Shown here one piece after another: positions 11,801 to 19,844 of a stretch of DNA of 64,000 nucleotides. The position numbers and the translations under genes are program-made. Within the stretch, counting starts at the first letter, position 1; each line of letters begins with the position of its first letter. The notes beneath the pieces were generated by a model. It saw only the letters and a list, made by a program, of their open reading frames with translations. It did no database searches and was not told where the DNA came from. The DNA comes from Legionella lytica. Its GTDB lineage: Bacteria; Pseudomonadota; Gammaproteobacteria; Legionellales; Legionellaceae. The stretch is taken from the NCBI RefSeq assembly GCF_023921225.1, contig NZ_CP071528.1, forward strand, positions 124,001-188,000, read 5' to 3'.

Positions 11801-11804
11801 ATAA
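5847..11804 (+). CDS. Giant OTU-domain cysteine protease, putative deubiquitinase effector
   Basis: 1985 residues, start supported by TTTAGGAG upstream. The N-terminal ~110 residues are unique. Residues about 205-310 are a Pro/Ala/Lys-rich linker. Long coiled coils follow (for example about 615-655, dense in Lys/Glu/Gln). A hydrophobic segment near 1228-1258 could insert in a membrane. The last ~170 residues are an OTU fold: DGNCFFHAV with D1835 and nucleophile C1838, a helical middle with GTWADHNMVQALA, and EQHYVSL with H1950. Spacing Cys-His of 112 is right for OTU proteases, which cleave ubiquitin chains. Legionella secretes several OTU enzymes (Lot family). I infer an effector; the ubiquitin specificity cannot be read. 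Confidence 0.85.
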   Translation: MPRSLSLKEKDYYSYITDRGGPSSHSLWGFEATYNQEPEFFIYYDAYLLSTYHFNKRTLDLNNQEHVDLLCFCADKIFNYDQSQWHTLEVSEQIKIMQLMDLYYQKEKAPSSTSSDIKLALNAGAAAVTFASGPGTIFSNLVLGLRVAGMSPSTSSEGGKPPSGLFENFSEAALFRINSELLTNSHMQHALIAQRTMANHLKSNSPGLEAPAPQLEPQSAKVKTTPKKTAATDGAKAQKRGGSERSVAQAPPYKYHPEQNSKPKKASTSRRPPYALGEDAAPQPISKATQPPMDEGKSMDVPAEVHELEQEFNELSGSIAQDISPEIIAVLEKECERYHNVGSAGSAMSQKALPKLGKEGKQPLKSIPQKLLDVAQSLATAAYKFQQINEADYHFRQVKQNFATQLQRAQEQYKLSLDIEKYSSSRYSISELQQGFAHALNLSAFNLFKAGSFYYRQLLDSVAKLRQKISEHKKNSDHYSTQISSHAQKQQNIVARISKVTHDKSLAYAQQMAGILSSFAPEPAQPVFKIAEAITGIFASKDRVNAEKKIARGQNNINRLSLLIDGYKALIQHATQNVDACQSRIDAQNNWLLANPDSIHPQNYRDFIQSRRQEQLERKSTLEQQLKDQKLEKKRLEDERSELQQPLKKKSSKEKHKSSNKGDTTVQKALSDLFYGGYSRSEGKKDAHSIDIAQLTQKIELLDAESSGLEEAIVACSDNIVFLDSLDAVRKKTDRLDNWYADYRGELTAEQYEALSSEQKAELEKRRLRLIQAEKNKKISTEIMQDYETRMKTIGMFFSSTDLLLHSLEPWVGTKPQTVVSAISLAYETYERVTLVSTFISKQVAQISSSFTPGEYLEETGGILQLMTTIINPSILSVAKIVQYVVNVSGIMPTPLQITLRAIEQVSDSLTKQLHIGFKEIREQNEELRALILKIEHTSNKTNRDLKTMILESRDLATRHNQQIQSALGQISTQLDGQTVSAYKTYVNDVDSKIRKVRSKALSTHNFMGANKNLLAGYIQSVLVQLEKTQHRAEDKYAADSLQRMNNYADFYPYFIEHDGQAPLVNIRAYLSAVATSGAILSQFSRAHAPDDSLPQEFQLEELIIPELDKLKQYGTSLYSSMVQQRDKIWQTLSKVQIEAQKNYKQISTELMQGLEDWRSKIKPAREPSTLDQLNQLKERMLVSEFVGSGKFDLLRTLNTSLSAQGDIPTGLFKSLCGKMAAVHTGYTVLNAALIGITCAFPLFLAISAPVAIASNAQCIGVYGDALNLLNELKGENFNIYRLIGQAKQFTDFLGRHGDLVAYLDEHNKLVVQVMDGVSYSKIKNLKVSELRQLNQAPLYPHIKAPLKIVITNQAVDFEEYIDSDGDLERMPVRKSTVKVYLNQIEIKSIPELPYRASYLMDYDKVTRAHIIHYFNLIEETKKNPASEYAVIYSSQELNKELIPLRFSKEYLKHLEQNVLISEFRKTEQLGSGTISITYSLGVIPDEYGVAQTNIILNYNFTTQERHTVSICHIPVARFDNKVVHSFSKLTINHNGLYETQINYNEFLLFVMHGTPDGAGLAAKGSIDFNGQRIIGAVELPFVGLEFILSTLRNKVFYYQLDRYDELTSNAFYKFDGTANTQIHSFIQDDLVYWPGEGASLQQNQNIDPNMISNLMNKDAIVQCFKKLYTIFEHGAVHLQLAFNLDVKSAEWLMEKYVMEHPDKLKALAQKHFDRFYHLFEQLTAESFIRNSNTLSDAFAPYLGGENRLRETLAQELSTLNTYIEEVSNFTLNFPPLRPKASQSYSASSQRSDTWDYSAGFGLFSSTFKSIEDPRRSLTKVIQPLGLKITDVKSDGNCFFHAVSHQMISRGLMTYTHTELRAEALNWMLTHEEQYAFIVHLSEETAEMAINRYIDEHLRSGTWADHNMVQALALACNLNMVIIRPNGDITVIKAADEGEIIYLGFFPEQHYVSLSGNYPHESLINAVELAEVINIEGARQYRRAQ

Positions 11805-11807
11805 AGT

Positions 11808-11840
11808 CAGGTAGGTCGGGTCCATGGCCCGACCTACCTG
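11808..11840. terminator. Perfect 13-bp hairpin between convergent genes, member of dispersed repeat
   Basis: CAGGTAGGTCGGG (11808-11820) and its exact complement (11828-11840) flank a 7-base loop. It fills the 38-base gap between the OTU gene and ndh, which converge, so it probably ends both transcripts. No T-run follows on either side. The arm (GTAGGTCGGG) recurs in other gaps of the window, so it is also a copy of a repeat. Confidence 0.6.
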
Positions 11841-11842
11841 AT

Positions 11843-13138
11843 TTAAGTGTGGGAATTCTTCTCTTTTCTTCTTATTTTCGCAGGTCTAACTATTAAGCGT
11901 ACGTTTCTTTGCCCTTTAAAAAAATAGAATACCCAATCGATAAAGACCAATATTTTAGTTCTGAAGCCGATTAAAAAATAAATGTGCACAAAACACCAAG
12001 CGAGCCATGCAAAAAAACCGCTGGATTGTAAAGGGCCGGATAATACAAGCGCATTGAATCTGCCAATGTTTGCCATCATGCCCCTGTCTTTGTAATGAAA
12101 AGTAGGTCTTTTATTCACCGGCAGTTGTTTTCTAATTAAATTTCCGACAAATTGGCCTTGTTGCAATGCTACTGGTGCAATAGCGGGTAATGGCTGATTA
12201 TTTTCTTGAAAGCAGGCAGCATCGCCAATTACAAACACTTCAGGATTCGTTGACAGGCTTAAATCGGATTGAACAATAATTCGGCCTGATTTATCGCAAG
12301 GCACATCAAGAGTTTTTAATAGAGAGGATGCCTCATTGCCAGCGGCCCAAATGATGTTGCGCGCCGGAATAAACTGATCGTCAAAAGCTACGCCTTCATC
12401 AGTAATCTCCGTGACGCGTGTATTTAACAGAACCGTTACTCTCTTTTTTTCAAGAGTGTGTTGCGCATAGGTTGCTAATTTTTGCGGGTAACTATTGAGA
12501 ACCTGATTACCACCTTCAATGAGATAAACTTTGGTTTTACTCGGATCAATTGAGCGAAAATTACTTTGTAAACTTTGATGCGCAATTTCAGCTATTGCAC
12601 CAGCCATTTCTATTCCTGTTGGGCCGGCACCAATAACAACGAACGTTAATAGGCTTTCAATGAGTAATGAATCGGTGGCATTCTCCGCTAACTCGAATGA
12701 AGTTAATATCATTTCGCGAACACGAAGAGCATCTTTTAATGTCTTTAATCCAGGAGCAGATTTTTCCCACTGATTTTGACCAAAATAGGAATGACGTGAG
12801 CCGGGGGCAACGATTAGGTAGTCATAGGAAATATTTTGGTTATCATCAAGAGTTACAACTTTATCGTTTTTGTTTATTGCGTTCACAGTAGCCATTAAGG
12901 TTTTGACGTTTTTACTATATCGGAATATTTCGCGAATAGGGGCTGCAATATCTCCGGGAGATAAGGCCGCAGTGGCTACTTGATATAATAATGGTTGGAA
13001 TAGGTGATGGTTTGTTTTATCAATAATGGTGACGGAAATTCCAGGTTGATTTGCCAATATTTTTGCGGCATTTAACCCGCCAAAACCTGATCCAATAATC
13101 ACAACGTGTTGTGTTTTCTTTGATACCTGCTTTTCCAT
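11843..13138 (-). CDS. ndh: Type II NADH:quinone oxidoreductase (NDH-2)
   Basis: 431 residues, the usual length. NDH-2 is a single-subunit, non-proton-pumping flavoprotein that passes electrons from NADH to quinone at the cytoplasmic face of the inner membrane. The FAD site VIIGSGFGGLNAAK starts near residue 14. NHHLFQPLLYQVAT is the family signature. A second Rossmann motif, VVIGAGPTGIEMAGAIAE, near residue 165 binds NADH, and FVIGDAACFQ is the second FAD contact. A hydrophobic C-terminal part (SSGFFAWLAWCFVHIYFLIG) anchors it to the membrane. It converges with the OTU gene. Together with the bd-type oxidase at 38 kb it gives a short respiratory chain. Confidence 0.93.
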   Translation of the reverse strand: MEKQVSKKTQHVVIIGSGFGGLNAAKILANQPGISVTIIDKTNHHLFQPLLYQVATAALSPGDIAAPIREIFRYSKNVKTLMATVNAINKNDKVVTLDDNQNISYDYLIVAPGSRHSYFGQNQWEKSAPGLKTLKDALRVREMILTSFELAENATDSLLIESLLTFVVIGAGPTGIEMAGAIAEIAHQSLQSNFRSIDPSKTKVYLIEGGNQVLNSYPQKLATYAQHTLEKKRVTVLLNTRVTEITDEGVAFDDQFIPARNIIWAAGNEASSLLKTLDVPCDKSGRIIVQSDLSLSTNPEVFVIGDAACFQENNQPLPAIAPVALQQGQFVGNLIRKQLPVNKRPTFHYKDRGMMANIGRFNALVLSGPLQSSGFFAWLAWCFVHIYFLIGFRTKILVFIDWVFYFFKGQRNVRLIVRPAKIRRKEKNSHT

Positions 13139-13263
13139 TTAAAACTCCGTCTTCAGTCTTAAATGCTAATTCTAAATGAGTATGGCAAATTACACCATAA
13201 CAGGAGTGCTTAAAACCAGGAATAACGGTGATTAGACAAGGCGAGAATTTTATGTGGGGCATA

Positions 13264-13323
13264 TGTCCCGACATGATGTATTTAAGTTTATTCAATCTTG
13301 GAAACGACGGGCCATAGGCCGAC
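13264..13323. repeat. Dispersed palindromic repeat copy
   Basis: TCCCGACATGATGTATTTAA followed by a spacer and ACGGGCCATAGGCCGAC. It shares GATGTATTTAA and CGGGCCATAGG with the copy at 21051-21146 and the GTCGGG arm with the hairpin at 11808. It sits in the gap between ndh and the SDR gene. Confidence 0.5.
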
Positions 13324-13365
13324 AATACTCACGGAGCTAAGCAATCGATGGATATATTGAGAAAT

Positions 13366-14160
13366 TTAGGCAATTGAACGAACTATGCCACCATCAACTC
13401 GAATTGATGCGCCATTCGTTGCTGATGACAGCGGGCTGCATAAGAATACAACCATATTTGCTACTTCCTCAGCGGTGGCGAAACGTTTGATTAAGGAGGT
13501 TGGTCTTACCTGAGCAAAGAACTCTTGTTCAATTTGCGTTGCTGATTTATTTTGCTGTTTTCCCATATTGGCCACGAACTCACTAACTCCTTCACTACTG
13601 GTTGGCCCTGGTAGCACCGAGTTTACAGTAACATTGGTTCCAGCTGTAGTTTCAGCAATACCGCGTGCAACAGCTAGCTGTGCGGTTTTAGTCATTCCAT
13701 AATGCACCATATCCCCTGGAATTTGTAAACCAGATTCACTTGAGATAAAAAGAATTCTTCCCCAGTTATTTTGTAACATGGGTTTAATATAGTGTCTGCT
13801 TAGACGAATCCCACTCATTACGTTCACATCAAATAGATGCTGCCATTCTTCATCGGTAATTTCTGTAAAGGGTTTTGTTTCATAAATACCTACGTTATTG
13901 ATCAGAATATCTACAGTAGGTATTTGCCGAAGAAGGTTGTCTACATCTTTTTTATTGCTCAAATCAGCTGGAGCCGCAATCAAATCTGCGTTTTTTGTGT
14001 GTTCTTTTATTGTTTTTATGGCCTGTTGAACGCGCGCTTCTGAGCGTCCATTAATAATTACAGAGGCTCCTTCCTGAGCTAAAAATGAGGCAATTGCTAA
14101 ACCAATACCTGCAGTAGACCCAGTAACCAACGCCGTTTTTCCTTTTAGTTGCAAATCCAT
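13366..14160 (-). CDS. Short-chain dehydrogenase/reductase (SDR)
   Basis: About 264 residues from ATG 14160; GGAGAAG seven bases upstream decides this start over the in-frame ATG at 14181. A classical SDR: the NAD(P) motif TGSTAGIGLA, the NNVG motif (LINNVGIYE), the catalytic Ser in FISSESG, Tyr and Lys in YGMTKTAQ, and the C-terminal VDGG. Such enzymes oxidise or reduce alcohols and ketones with NAD(P)H in the cytoplasm. The substrate cannot be told. The gene stands alone, about 230 bases upstream of ndh on the same strand. Confidence 0.88.
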   Translation of the reverse strand: MDLQLKGKTALVTGSTAGIGLAIASFLAQEGASVIINGRSEARVQQAIKTIKEHTKNADLIAAPADLSNKKDVDNLLRQIPTVDILINNVGIYETKPFTEITDEEWQHLFDVNVMSGIRLSRHYIKPMLQNNWGRILFISSESGLQIPGDMVHYGMTKTAQLAVARGIAETTAGTNVTVNSVLPGPTSSEGVSEFVANMGKQQNKSATQIEQEFFAQVRPTSLIKRFATAEEVANMVVFLCSPLSSATNGASIRVDGGIVRSIA

Positions 14161-14307
14161 TTTTGCTTCTCCTTCAATCAAGTTACATTGAGTGTAGCAC
14201 TAAATGAACCTGGGATTGGTCTGAATTATAGAGTTTAGTGACTTTCTTATTCTCTACATGCTACTCTCATAATTCTAGATAAACTTGTATATTTAAAGGG
14301 TATTAAA

Positions 14308-15636
14308 TTGCAGCAATCCAGAAAATTAGTGTTCTGCCTTTTCTTTTTATGGTCAGGATTTGTTAATGCTTCCCCTGATTTTGGTCCTGTAAGCATGGGT
14401 GAATTTTATAGTGCTTTACCAAAGGCCCCAGTTGCAGGAAAGTTAGGTTTCTTGATCAAATATGAATCGATAGCTACTACTGTTTCTGGAGCCCAAGCCT
14501 GGAAAATAGCTTATCTTTCATCCGACGTGAATGGAAATAAAACTATAGTTACGGGTATTGTAGTCGCTCCTTTATCTAAATCCGATTCTTACAAACGCCC
14601 GATTATGGCATGGGCTCATGGCACAACAGGAACCGCTCAAAATTGTGGTCCATCTCAAGTACTTGATCCAGCACAACCGTTGAATCAATACTTCTTAATG
14701 AATGGAACCTCTTGGACAGATTTTGGTTTGCCGGCAATGAATGCATTCATCAAAGCGGGATATGTGATCGTTGCAACGGATTATCAAGGCTTAGGTGGAG
14801 GAGGTAAGCATCAATATACTGTTGCCGCAACCCAAGCGCATGATGTTATTAACTCGATTAGGGCAGTCACCCAATTGCAGGAAGCACAAGCAGATACTCG
14901 GGCTATAGTTTACGGATGGTCTCAAGGTGGTGGCGCAACTCTTGCTGTTGCTGGCATGCAAGGCTATCTTGATCATAAAGATTCTGTAAATGATAAAATA
15001 AAAATTCTCGGTTTTGTTGCTATGGCACCCTACGATATGGCTGCAACTTTTCCCACTCAGGTTAAATCAGAACAGGAGGCTTCAGAACAGTTAAAAAATA
15101 TCAGTAATTTATTTAGTGCTAATGTTTTTAATTTCACTCATTATGCGCAAAATCTTTGGGGAATGGTTGCTGCATTTCCTGAGCTAAAATTGAGTGATAT
15201 TCTAACTGATGAAGGAGTAGATGTCGTAAATAAATTAATGGCAAGAAAATGCATGCACGCAGCCTCTGACACATTAAATTTTAATTACGGGGATCAATAC
15301 AAGAGCTTTTTACGTTCGGATATCAAGAATGCTCTTGCCTGGGTAGACGCGAACATTAAAGGTAGTGTTAATCCCGTTACCCCACTTGCTCCAGTGATTA
15401 TTTATTGGGGAACAAATGATACAACCATACCGCCAATTATGGGCGAACTTTATTTTAAGCAAATGTGTAAAATAGGGGGCCAAGTAATAAGAGTACGGCT
15501 TCCTGGAAATCAAAATCACTTTACTACTCCGGCAAGTGCGGAACCTCTATATATCTCCTGGATTGCCGATCGTTTTGCAGGAAAACCTGTCGCGCATGTC
15601 TGTGCCGAGTTAAATGCAACGGAGCCCTCTTTTTGA
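14308..15636 (+). CDS. Exported alpha/beta hydrolase, secretory lipase-like
   Basis: 442 residues from a TTG start with AAAGG spaced correctly before it. A signal peptide (FCLFFLWSGFVNA, cleavage after residue 21) sends it out of the cytoplasm. The nucleophile elbow GWSQGGG places the serine at residue 205. An Asp lies in the region IIYWGTNDTT and a His in NQNHFTTP near the C-terminus, completing a catalytic triad. The oxyanion-side sequence MAWAHGTTGTA fits secretory lipase and related esterase families. It probably hydrolyses esters or lipids in the periplasm or outside the cell. It is preceded by the SDR in divergent orientation. The exact substrate is unknown. Confidence 0.82.
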   Translation: MQQSRKLVFCLFFLWSGFVNASPDFGPVSMGEFYSALPKAPVAGKLGFLIKYESIATTVSGAQAWKIAYLSSDVNGNKTIVTGIVVAPLSKSDSYKRPIMAWAHGTTGTAQNCGPSQVLDPAQPLNQYFLMNGTSWTDFGLPAMNAFIKAGYVIVATDYQGLGGGGKHQYTVAATQAHDVINSIRAVTQLQEAQADTRAIVYGWSQGGGATLAVAGMQGYLDHKDSVNDKIKILGFVAMAPYDMAATFPTQVKSEQEASEQLKNISNLFSANVFNFTHYAQNLWGMVAAFPELKLSDILTDEGVDVVNKLMARKCMHAASDTLNFNYGDQYKSFLRSDIKNALAWVDANIKGSVNPVTPLAPVIIYWGTNDTTIPPIMGELYFKQMCKIGGQVIRVRLPGNQNHFTTPASAEPLYISWIADRFAGKPVAHVCAELNATEPSF

Positions 15637-15697
15637 TAATTTACATGAGTGCAAGATATTATAAACTTATGCTCCAACATCATTAATGGAGTAATTT

Positions 15698-15769
15698 ATG
15701 AAAAAAATTGTTGCGTCGGTTTTAATGTTTATTTTTTCCACTTCAATTTTTACTCCTATATCCATATGA
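15698..15769 (+). CDS. Very short signal-peptide-like ORF, possible truncated gene
   Basis: 23 codons: MKKIVASVLMFIFSTSIFTP then I-S-I and a stop. GGAG is seven bases upstream. The peptide is a perfect Sec signal sequence with nothing behind it. Either a small membrane peptide or the surviving 5' end of an exported-protein gene. The sequence after it (near 15808-15835) holds the inverted repeat ATGGGC-CCA-GCCCAT. Confidence 0.35.
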   Translation: MKKIVASVLMFIFSTSIFTPISI

Positions 15770-15878
15770 AGCGAGCATGAGGCGACAAGGTTTCGTTTCA
15801 TATCAGAGCCTGTATGGGCCCAGCCCATGGGCCCTTGCAATATTTCCTTGTAGTCTCAGGCTATTTTCTTGATTGATA

Positions 15879-17033
15879 TCAATAGGCTAGCTGTAATGCG
15901 AAGCCTAGACCAAAAAATAAGGCCAGCGTAGGTTTATATGGAGAAGTTGCCAGGAGATTAGCAAGTATGGTAGCTCCCGTAGTTGCGTTCATATTCCCAT
16001 AGTTGTTTAAAACAGAGCGCGAGGGCGAGACTTGAGACTCGGTAAGATCCAGAGTTTGTTTAATATTATCTAATATTTTACTTGAGCCAGTATGAATTGC
16101 CATATTGTAATCACTTAAGGTTATTTGAGAGAGAACGGTAGATACTTTTGGTAGATACTTCTGGTAGAGTCTTGTCACCAGCTTGTGCGGTTGTTGATAG
16201 AAAAAACCAAAGGGTGGTAAATGGGGAGGAACTTTGGTATGGGTGCCTATGATCTCTAAAAGATGTATGTCATCGGGATCTAAATTAGACCATTTATGAA
16301 AATGATGAAAATTTAAGCCTTTGGGCTCATTGGAGCATAGAGCTGCAGCACAACCCTCCCCAAAAAGATAGCGTTGTATTGCTAATCCAAGTAGTTTACA
16401 CGATGCACTGGCCATTTGTTCGGCTGGTACTGTTTTGCTATAGGCAATTAATTCATCTTGCAACCATGGGTTTAACAGTGGAGTTGCCATCATTTCTACC
16501 GTCAATACCACGACACGTGCTTGAGGATATTTGTTGAGATAAAGCTCTGCCTCGCGTAGGCCGGAGATAAAGCCGGAGCATCCTTCTCCTATAAGGGCGA
16601 TTACGGAAGGGCATACAAACTGTTCGTGTCTTTTTTGTAGATGACTAATTACTGTATAGCCAATATGTGGGGCGGGGGTATCGGTTACATTAGCAACCAA
16701 GATGAGTCGATCCATTTCGCGTAAAGGTTCTTGGTTAATCATCAATTTCTCATAGGCAATGGCTCCTTGTAAGGCAATAATGTCCGTTCCGGAATGTTCC
16801 ATCCACCAGTCCATTGGAGCTTCTGGATTACATAAAATATTTCTGTAGTTTACCCCCAAATTTTCAAAAAAATGGTCAGTTGATTTAATTTCATCGACAA
16901 AATGTTTGCCTCCGAGTTTTACCATTGCCTCTGAAAGCTTATCATCTTGCTGAGAGAGTAATTTTTCTAATTCGGAAGTGGAATAGGATTTTCCTGGGAA
17001 GTACGTTTCTATCTCATTTATGTTCATATACAA
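15879..17033 (-). CDS. Thiolase-fold condensing enzyme, type III PKS / KAS III-like
   Basis: 384 residues, a normal length for chalcone-synthase-like enzymes. The catalytic triad is readable: C152 in GEGCSGF, H314 in AIHTGSSKILDNI and N347 in NYGNMNATT. The HTGSSKILD and YGNM contexts resemble the HPGG-K-ILD and YGNMSSA motifs of type III polyketide synthases more than FabH. Such enzymes condense malonyl units onto an acyl-CoA starter. No tailoring genes adjoin it; the neighbours are the exported hydrolase and a carboxypeptidase remnant. An in-frame ATG at 17027 is an equal start choice, with no clear ribosome site for either. The product cannot be predicted. Confidence 0.8.
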   Translation of the reverse strand: MYMNINEIETYFPGKSYSTSELEKLLSQQDDKLSEAMVKLGGKHFVDEIKSTDHFFENLGVNYRNILCNPEAPMDWWMEHSGTDIIALQGAIAYEKLMINQEPLREMDRLILVANVTDTPAPHIGYTVISHLQKRHEQFVCPSVIALIGEGCSGFISGLREAELYLNKYPQARVVVLTVEMMATPLLNPWLQDELIAYSKTVPAEQMASASCKLLGLAIQRYLFGEGCAAALCSNEPKGLNFHHFHKWSNLDPDDIHLLEIIGTHTKVPPHLPPFGFFYQQPHKLVTRLYQKYLPKVSTVLSQITLSDYNMAIHTGSSKILDNIKQTLDLTESQVSPSRSVLNNYGNMNATTGATILANLLATSPYKPTLALFFGLGFALQLAY

Positions 17034-17113
17034 CTCATAAAGTATAAAAAGACACCTATAAGTATATGTATAATTTTTGTGCTTTGCACAATATTTGCTA
17101 ATTATTTGCGTAT

Positions 17114-17488
17114 TTGAACTTTCCTAGTTTAATCTCCATAATTACAGTGCTCTTGAATTACCCTTGGGGTTCTGCCGATTTATACCCTAAAATCCTTGCC
17201 GCAGGTATTCCTGTATTGATTTATAATGGCCTTGAGGATGGAAAGGACTCAAATTTCATGAGTACGGAATTATGGTTACCCGCACTTAAATGGCCATTCA
17301 AAAATAAATTTGCGCATGCAACCTCTTGCATCTGGCATACCGATGGTAAAGTCGCAGGATATGTTAAAAGCGCAGGTGGCTTAACTCAAGTTAAAATTCG
17401 AAATGCAGGACATCTTGCTCCAATAGATCAACCAGCAAGGTTATTTGACTTATTTAATCGCTTTATCAGCAACAAACCGCTGTGTTGA
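17114..17488 (+). pseudogene. C-terminal remnant of a serine carboxypeptidase (peptidase S10)
   Basis: About 110 residues match only the C-terminal part of S10 carboxypeptidases: VLIYNGLEDG with the catalytic Asp, an aromatic-rich segment ending in WHTDGKVAGYVKSAGG, and the His motif IRNAGHLAPIDQP. The whole N-terminal two thirds, including the G-E-S-Y nucleophile region, is absent. The ORF start lies in unrelated sequence only 80 bases from the divergent condensing enzyme. It is therefore a decayed gene fragment. S10 enzymes are common in eukaryotes and present in several Legionella. Confidence 0.85.
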
Positions 17489-17584
17489 ATTTTATCCTAC
17501 CTCACGCGACTTGTCCGTGTGAGCCAGTTTATCTATGCATAGATAGTGAACTCTGAATTCTGAGAACACGTCGCGGGTGTACTA

Positions 17585-19279
17585 CTAGCTAAGGCTCGGT
17601 GGTGCAGTCAACTCCACTGGGTCTAATTCTACTTCTTTTTTCGGTTGTTTCACCTGATGTTCTTCTTTCATTTGTTTAAATGCTTCCCGATGGTTTTTGA
17701 ATGAGGATTCAGGACTAACGTGTTTTTCTAAACCATATTTCTCTTTAACATTTTTCTCTACTTCTAGAAGATCTCGTATTTCATTATCTTTTTTTGCGAG
17801 TAGGGTGCTCATTTCTTCAAACATGGCTGAATCACTTGGAACTCCTGTTTTAATTTTAACGATGTTATCTCGCTCCATATATAAAACCTTGAGTTTCTGC
17901 TCGATGCTATCGACCGTTTCTTTGAGCGCACTCGGACTATTGCCGGAGGGGCTTTGGATACCAATATCGCTTAACCCATTCTTAGATAAAATTATTGACT
18001 CATCTTTAGCATTACGATGTTCGATGACTTTTAAAATACCATTATTACAAATATCCATTAAAAGAGCATGACCACAAACAACAAACTCTGTAAATGCACG
18101 TGATTTTCCATACAAAAACATTTGTTTTATGTTGTCTAAAAAATCTTTTTTCTCTTCAACATTCTCATTGTCTTTATGTAAATTTTTCACAATATCCTTT
18201 TCGACAACAACCTTTAAATGTCCCTCTAACACTTTAGCCTGAAAGGGTGTTTGCTGTGCTTTTAAAGCCTGTTTCAAATTATAATCATCGACATCAAATC
18301 CCTCAGGCATAACGCGCGCGGTGATGAAATGGTGAATGGTAGCTAAGGTGTGATTCGCGTGCTTTTTAACATAGGGAACAATGTCGGGGCTCATCTCCTT
18401 ACCAAAAGCTTGTTCCATATGTACTTGGATTTTTTCAAGTTCTTTGCGATATTCATGAGTAAGTTTCTTTATATCCTTTTCTTTAAAGGCATCAGGATCT
18501 TTTAGAAATTGCTCAAACTCCTGCTCAAGGCCTTTAATTTTTTTCCGAGACTCGAGGACTGCCTCAGGAACCACTTCATTATTAGCAATACACCATGCCT
18601 GCATTTGATCAAAATTAGTCGCTATTTTTTTTAAAACAGTCATGACAGTCGACAGTTCACACGTATTAATATGTTGCTGATGAAATACATCCGGCATAAA
18701 ATAATTCAGGGCTGGTCCTGCTTCTTTCACAGCCTGAGGTTTAAGGGGTTGAAAAAAGTTTTCCCGCAAATAGCAATGAAAATTGACGCCTCGTTCTTGA
18801 TACATCGTTCCAACATGAGACAAAAACTCATCCATTGGCATGTCCTGCTGGCCAGGAATTTTTTCACCTACCAGTTTATCTAAATATGTGGCGGCCTCCT
18901 CATCACTCATCCGATTTATTTCTTGCATTTTTTTTATTAAATCAGCCACTGCAACAGGCTCTATGACCAATCCTTCCATTTGATAATTAAAGGCAGAGAG
19001 ATGTGCAAAAAGCGCGGATAATTTTTGACGATTTAAATCCCCTACAGAAGGAGGATTTGCAGACGTTTGTGTAGGCGTATTAGCTACTCGGTTTAAATAA
19101 TTATTTAACTCAGTTTCAGGTGATTTCAGTTTTGGACCTTGATTAATACAATGTTGAATAAAGTCCATTCTTACATTCTGTACTTGGAAAACTAACGATT
19201 TTTTTTCACTGCCTTTTCCCATATGTTCAAAGTGCAATTTTATTTGTGTCTCAGACGAGATATGTTGATTTTTGCTCAT
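17585..19279 (-). CDS. Hypothetical coiled-coil protein, candidate effector
   Basis: 564 residues, soluble, no signal peptide or membrane segment. Long helical segments rich in Lys and Glu occur around residues 250-300 and 440-540 and are likely coiled coils. The C-terminus has Glu-rich runs (KKEVELDPVELTAPP) as in some type IVB secretion substrates. No domain recognised. It is preceded by 275 bases ending at an IS3 scar, so it stands as an isolated gene. The effector assignment is a composition-based guess. Confidence 0.65.
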   Translation of the reverse strand: MSKNQHISSETQIKLHFEHMGKGSEKKSLVFQVQNVRMDFIQHCINQGPKLKSPETELNNYLNRVANTPTQTSANPPSVGDLNRQKLSALFAHLSAFNYQMEGLVIEPVAVADLIKKMQEINRMSDEEAATYLDKLVGEKIPGQQDMPMDEFLSHVGTMYQERGVNFHCYLRENFFQPLKPQAVKEAGPALNYFMPDVFHQQHINTCELSTVMTVLKKIATNFDQMQAWCIANNEVVPEAVLESRKKIKGLEQEFEQFLKDPDAFKEKDIKKLTHEYRKELEKIQVHMEQAFGKEMSPDIVPYVKKHANHTLATIHHFITARVMPEGFDVDDYNLKQALKAQQTPFQAKVLEGHLKVVVEKDIVKNLHKDNENVEEKKDFLDNIKQMFLYGKSRAFTEFVVCGHALLMDICNNGILKVIEHRNAKDESIILSKNGLSDIGIQSPSGNSPSALKETVDSIEQKLKVLYMERDNIVKIKTGVPSDSAMFEEMSTLLAKKDNEIRDLLEVEKNVKEKYGLEKHVSPESSFKNHREAFKQMKEEHQVKQPKKEVELDPVELTAPPSLS

Positions 19280-19554
19280 ACATCATCCCCAGGAAATGAT
19301 TCAATATTATTCTCCATGGATAAATAAAGTATAATTCAGGGCGGTAAATATTCAAATTGATTGGATTTGTTTCTCTATTTATTGAGAGCGGGATGAAGCA
19401 CGACGGAGTATCGGGGCATTTAAACAGCTACTGTCAGTGCTACAGCAGTTTATGGTGAAAATCAAAAAATAAGGCACTTTATACGGTAATCCCCCCGAAA
19501 AATAATTGCTGCCAAAAGTAGAATTTTCTCGTAATCTAAGCGCAGGAGATTCTT

Positions 19555-19668
19555 ATGAAAAGATCAAAATTTACAGACAGTCAGAGCCACTCAATTCTAA
19601 AACAAGCTGAAAATGGGACACCTGTTTCCGAACTATGCCGAGAACATATCATGATTAGAAACGAATGA
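19555..19668 (+). pseudogene. IS3-family OrfA remnant
   Basis: 37 codons, MKRSKFTDSQSHSILKQAEN then GTPVSELCREH, match the start of IS3-family OrfA (helix-turn-helix transposase subunit), then the reading frame diverges and stops. AGGAG sits before the ATG as in intact elements. The upstream sequence around 19480-19500 (atacggtaatccccccgaaa) probably is the left end of the element. OrfB and the right end are not present nearby. The 177 bases after it hold nothing recognisable. Confidence 0.7.
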
Positions 19669-19844
19669 GTTGGGCATATTGCTCTTCTGATGTAAAAAAA
19701 AGGGCATTTTAACATAAGAAACATGTTTGATAGGATAAAAAACAACCTAAGTATAGGGAAAGACAAAAAAATCACATGGCGCTAGGTCGGACTTACGCTA
19801 GGCTACAACATGTAGAGCAGTTAATTTTTTTAATAGAGAATAAT

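Noticed and set aside
17500..17585. Palindrome TATCTATGCATAGATA and GCGAC/GTCGC arms as a terminator
   Set aside because: The fold is plausible, but there is no T-run and the pairing arms are far apart; left unannotated.
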